Below are positions 62,304 to 64,000 of a DNA stretch of 64,000 bases, piece by piece. Every line of letters begins with the position of its first letter. Positions within the stretch are counted from its first letter, which is position 1. The stretch is from NCBI RefSeq assembly GCF_040448695.1, contig NZ_CP159307.1, positions 1 to 64,000 of the forward strand, read 5' to 3'. The notes under the pieces are model-generated. The model was not told where the DNA came from. It worked only from the letters and a program-made list of their open reading frames with translations, and searched no databases. Position numbers and translations under genes: made by a program. This DNA is from Dehalogenimonas sp. 4OHTPN (lineage in GTDB: Bacteria > Chloroflexota > Dehalococcoidia > Dehalococcoidales > Dehalococcoidaceae).

Positions 62304-64000
62304 ATGAAAGTTTCCCAGCTTTTCGGTAAAACGCAGCGCGAGATCCCCGGCGAGGCGGAGACGATATCTCACCAGCTACTGCTACGGGCGGGCATGATCA
62401 ACCAGGTAACAGCCGGTGTGTATTCCTACTTACCGCTGGCATGGCGCACGGCGCGGAAAATCATGGACATCATCCGGGAGGAGATGGACGCCGCCGGCTG
62501 CCAAGAGATCACCATGCCGGTGCTGCAGCCCGTGGAGCTGTGGGAGAAATCCGGCCGCGGCGCGGCCTTTGGTGCCAACCTGTTCAAGCTTCAGGACCGC
62601 AAGGAGAGGACCCTCGCCCTCGGCCCAACTCACGAAGAGGTGGTCACCTCGCTAGCTGCCCAGTACATCCAATCGTATCGAGATTTGCCGCAGCGGCTGT
62701 ACCAGATCCAGACCAAACTCCGCGACGAACCGCGGCCTCGCGGCGGGCTGATCCGCGTCCGCGAGTTCATCATGAAGGACATGTACTCGTTCGACGCCGA
62801 CGAGGCCGGCCTGGAAGTCTCCTACCAGAAGATGGTGCAGGCCTACAAGAATATCTACCGAAGATGCGGGCTGCGGGCTATGGCCATCGAGGCGGACTCC
62901 GGAGCTATCGGCGGCAAGGCGAGCCACGAGTTCATGGTGTTGGCCGAGTCAGGCGAAGACGAGGTCATCTTCTGCTCCGGCTGCGACTACGCCGCCAACG
63001 TCGAAAAAGCCCGGTTCGAGAAGGGCACTGTCACAGTGCAGGAACCGCTGCCGCTTGAAGAAGTCCCAACGCCGGGCAAAGAGTCCATCGAAGATGTGGC
63101 TGCTTTCCTGGGCCTGGCGCCGAGCCAGATGCTCAAGTGCGTCTTCTACGTGGCGGATAAGGAGTTCGTCATCGCCGTCATCCGCGGCGACTTGGAGATC
63201 AACGAGGTCAAGCTCAAGAACCTGCTCAAGGTTGCCGATCTGCGCCTGGCCACGGCCGAGGAAGTGGCGGAGCAGGGCATCATCGCCGGTTCGGCCTCAC
63301 CGGTCGGCTTAAAGGGTAAGGTCGTCGCCGACGACTCGCTGGTGTCCTCGGTCAACTATGTCGGCGGCGCCAACGTGGCCGGCCGCCACATGAGAAACAT
63401 CGTCCCCGGCCGCGATTTCACCACCTTCAAGACGGCCGATATCGCTTCGGCCAGGGTCGGCGCCACCTGCGCACGCTGCGGCGGGAAGCTGGGATCGACG
63501 CGCGGCATCGAGGTAGGACACGTTTTCAAGCTGGGCACCTTCCTGGCTGAGACCTTCGGCGCCACCTTCGCCGACGCCGAGGGCAACCAGAGGCCATGCA
63601 TCATGGGCTGCTATGGCATCGGCGTGGGCAGGCTGATGGCGGCGGCTGTCGAGCAGAACCATGACGACAAGGGCATCATCTGGCCGATGCCCATCGCCCC
63701 GTACCAGGTGCATTTCTGCGGCCTGTCGCTGGACAACGAGAGGGTGAAAGCGGCGGCCGAGAAATCGTATGAAGATCTGAGAGCGGCGGGCGTTGAAGTG
63801 TTGTACGATGATCGGATCGAGTCGCCCGGCGTGAAGTTCAACGATGCCGATTTACTAGGCATGCCACTAAGGATAACCGTCAGCCCGCGTTCCCTGGACA
63901 AGGGCGGGGTGGAACTCAAGAAACGCCCCGAGAAAGCGTTCGCCATCGTTTCAGTCGAGAATGTCGTGGCTGAGGTGAAGGCGGTCATTGAGAGGGAGAT
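62304..64000 (+). CDS. proS: Prolyl-tRNA synthetase (partial, runs off the window)
   Basis: At least 565 residues from ATG 62304 (MKVSQLFGKTQREIPGE). Class II motifs: MINQVTAGVYSYLPLAWR, GPTHEEV, DEPRPRGGLIRVREFIMKDMYSFD and the motif 3 region CYGIGVGRLMAAAVEQ. The editing insertion (about residues 255-370) is the bacterial YbaK-like type, PTPGKESIEDVAAFLGLAPSQMLKCVFY. The sequence is open to base 64000 with no stop, and the family length suggests the stop is only a few codons further on. Confidence 0.95.
   Translation, partial: MKVSQLFGKTQREIPGEAETISHQLLLRAGMINQVTAGVYSYLPLAWRTARKIMDIIREEMDAAGCQEITMPVLQPVELWEKSGRGAAFGANLFKLQDRKERTLALGPTHEEVVTSLAAQYIQSYRDLPQRLYQIQTKLRDEPRPRGGLIRVREFIMKDMYSFDADEAGLEVSYQKMVQAYKNIYRRCGLRAMAIEADSGAIGGKASHEFMVLAESGEDEVIFCSGCDYAANVEKARFEKGTVTVQEPLPLEEVPTPGKESIEDVAAFLGLAPSQMLKCVFYVADKEFVIAVIRGDLEINEVKLKNLLKVADLRLATAEEVAEQGIIAGSASPVGLKGKVVADDSLVSSVNYVGGANVAGRHMRNIVPGRDFTTFKTADIASARVGATCARCGGKLGSTRGIEVGHVFKLGTFLAETFGATFADAEGNQRPCIMGCYGIGVGRLMAAAVEQNHDDKGIIWPMPIAPYQVHFCGLSLDNERVKAAAEKSYEDLRAAGVEVLYDDRIESPGVKFNDADLLGMPLRITVSPRSLDKGGVELKKRPEKAFAIVSVENVVAEVKAVIERE

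Overview
The window reads as the dnaA-proximal part of a chromosome from an organohalide-respiring member of the Dehalococcoidia, most like Dehalogenimonas. The supporting facts are a Tat-exported corrinoid/iron-sulfur reductive dehalogenase (rdhA) with its membrane anchor (rdhB), a cobalt/nickel importer, fairly GC-rich coding sequence, and non-ATG starts or leaderless promoters at several genes. Base 1 is the TTG start of dnaA, so the sequence was probably linearised there. Genus and species are inferred from gene content only.

Layout. 1-4.3 kb: dnaA, then a convergent Fur-family regulator/CbiM/PDGLE/CbiQ/CbiO metal-import operon with a palindromic operator. 4.3-13.5 kb: an RlmN-like radical-SAM enzyme, two exported lipoproteins (one a c-type cytochrome), a tandem universal stress protein, an M42 peptidase, and a very large multicopper oxidase with Ig-like tandem repeats. 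13.6-20.9 kb: a methyltransferase, a DUF4418/lipoprotein/FtsX-type permease/ATPase/lipoprotein operon, a polytopic membrane protein and an HI0933-type flavoprotein. 21-24 kb: an exported protein of five repeats, preceded by four 11-bp direct repeats and followed by an OmpR-type two-component system. 24-30 kb: hrcA-grpE-dnaK under a CIRCE element, an ECF sigma factor with a membrane partner, and an MBL-fold protein. 30-37 kb: a large exported propeller-like protein, an MFS transporter, a VOC protein, pyrD and an uncharacterised protein with a cysteine cluster. 37.3-40.5 kb: rdhB-rdhA and a divergent PAS/winged-helix regulator.

40.5-44.4 kb is an accessory stretch: dispersed palindromic repeats, a 52-aa protein, an EamA transporter, an isoprenoid-synthase-fold protein and a 19-C homopolymer. 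44.4-47.7 kb is a copper operon (csoR, copZ, copA, small membrane protein) whose csoR is frameshifted. 47.8-54.1 kb: an ABC-F protein, tRNA-Glu, and a Fur/Zur-type regulator with a perfect operator ahead of a ZnuABC-type importer that has lgt within it. 54.1-56.1 kb is a small AT-richer cluster: an XRE regulator, an orphan receiver domain, DUF4342 and a hypothetical protein. 56.2-64 kb: polA with an in-frame palindromic repeat, a PAP2 phosphatase, mutM, a YgeA-like racemase, small membrane proteins and proS, which runs off the end.

How it fits together. Metal supply recurs: cobalt or nickel import (corrinoid is the RdhA cofactor), zinc-type import, and copper efflux alongside a copper enzyme. 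Each has its own regulator with a visible operator. The most promising less-described parts are the PAS-winged-helix regulator facing rdhAB, the cysteine-cluster protein beside rdhB, the five-repeat exported protein with its 11-bp operator array, and palindromic repeats that have spread into the polA coding sequence.
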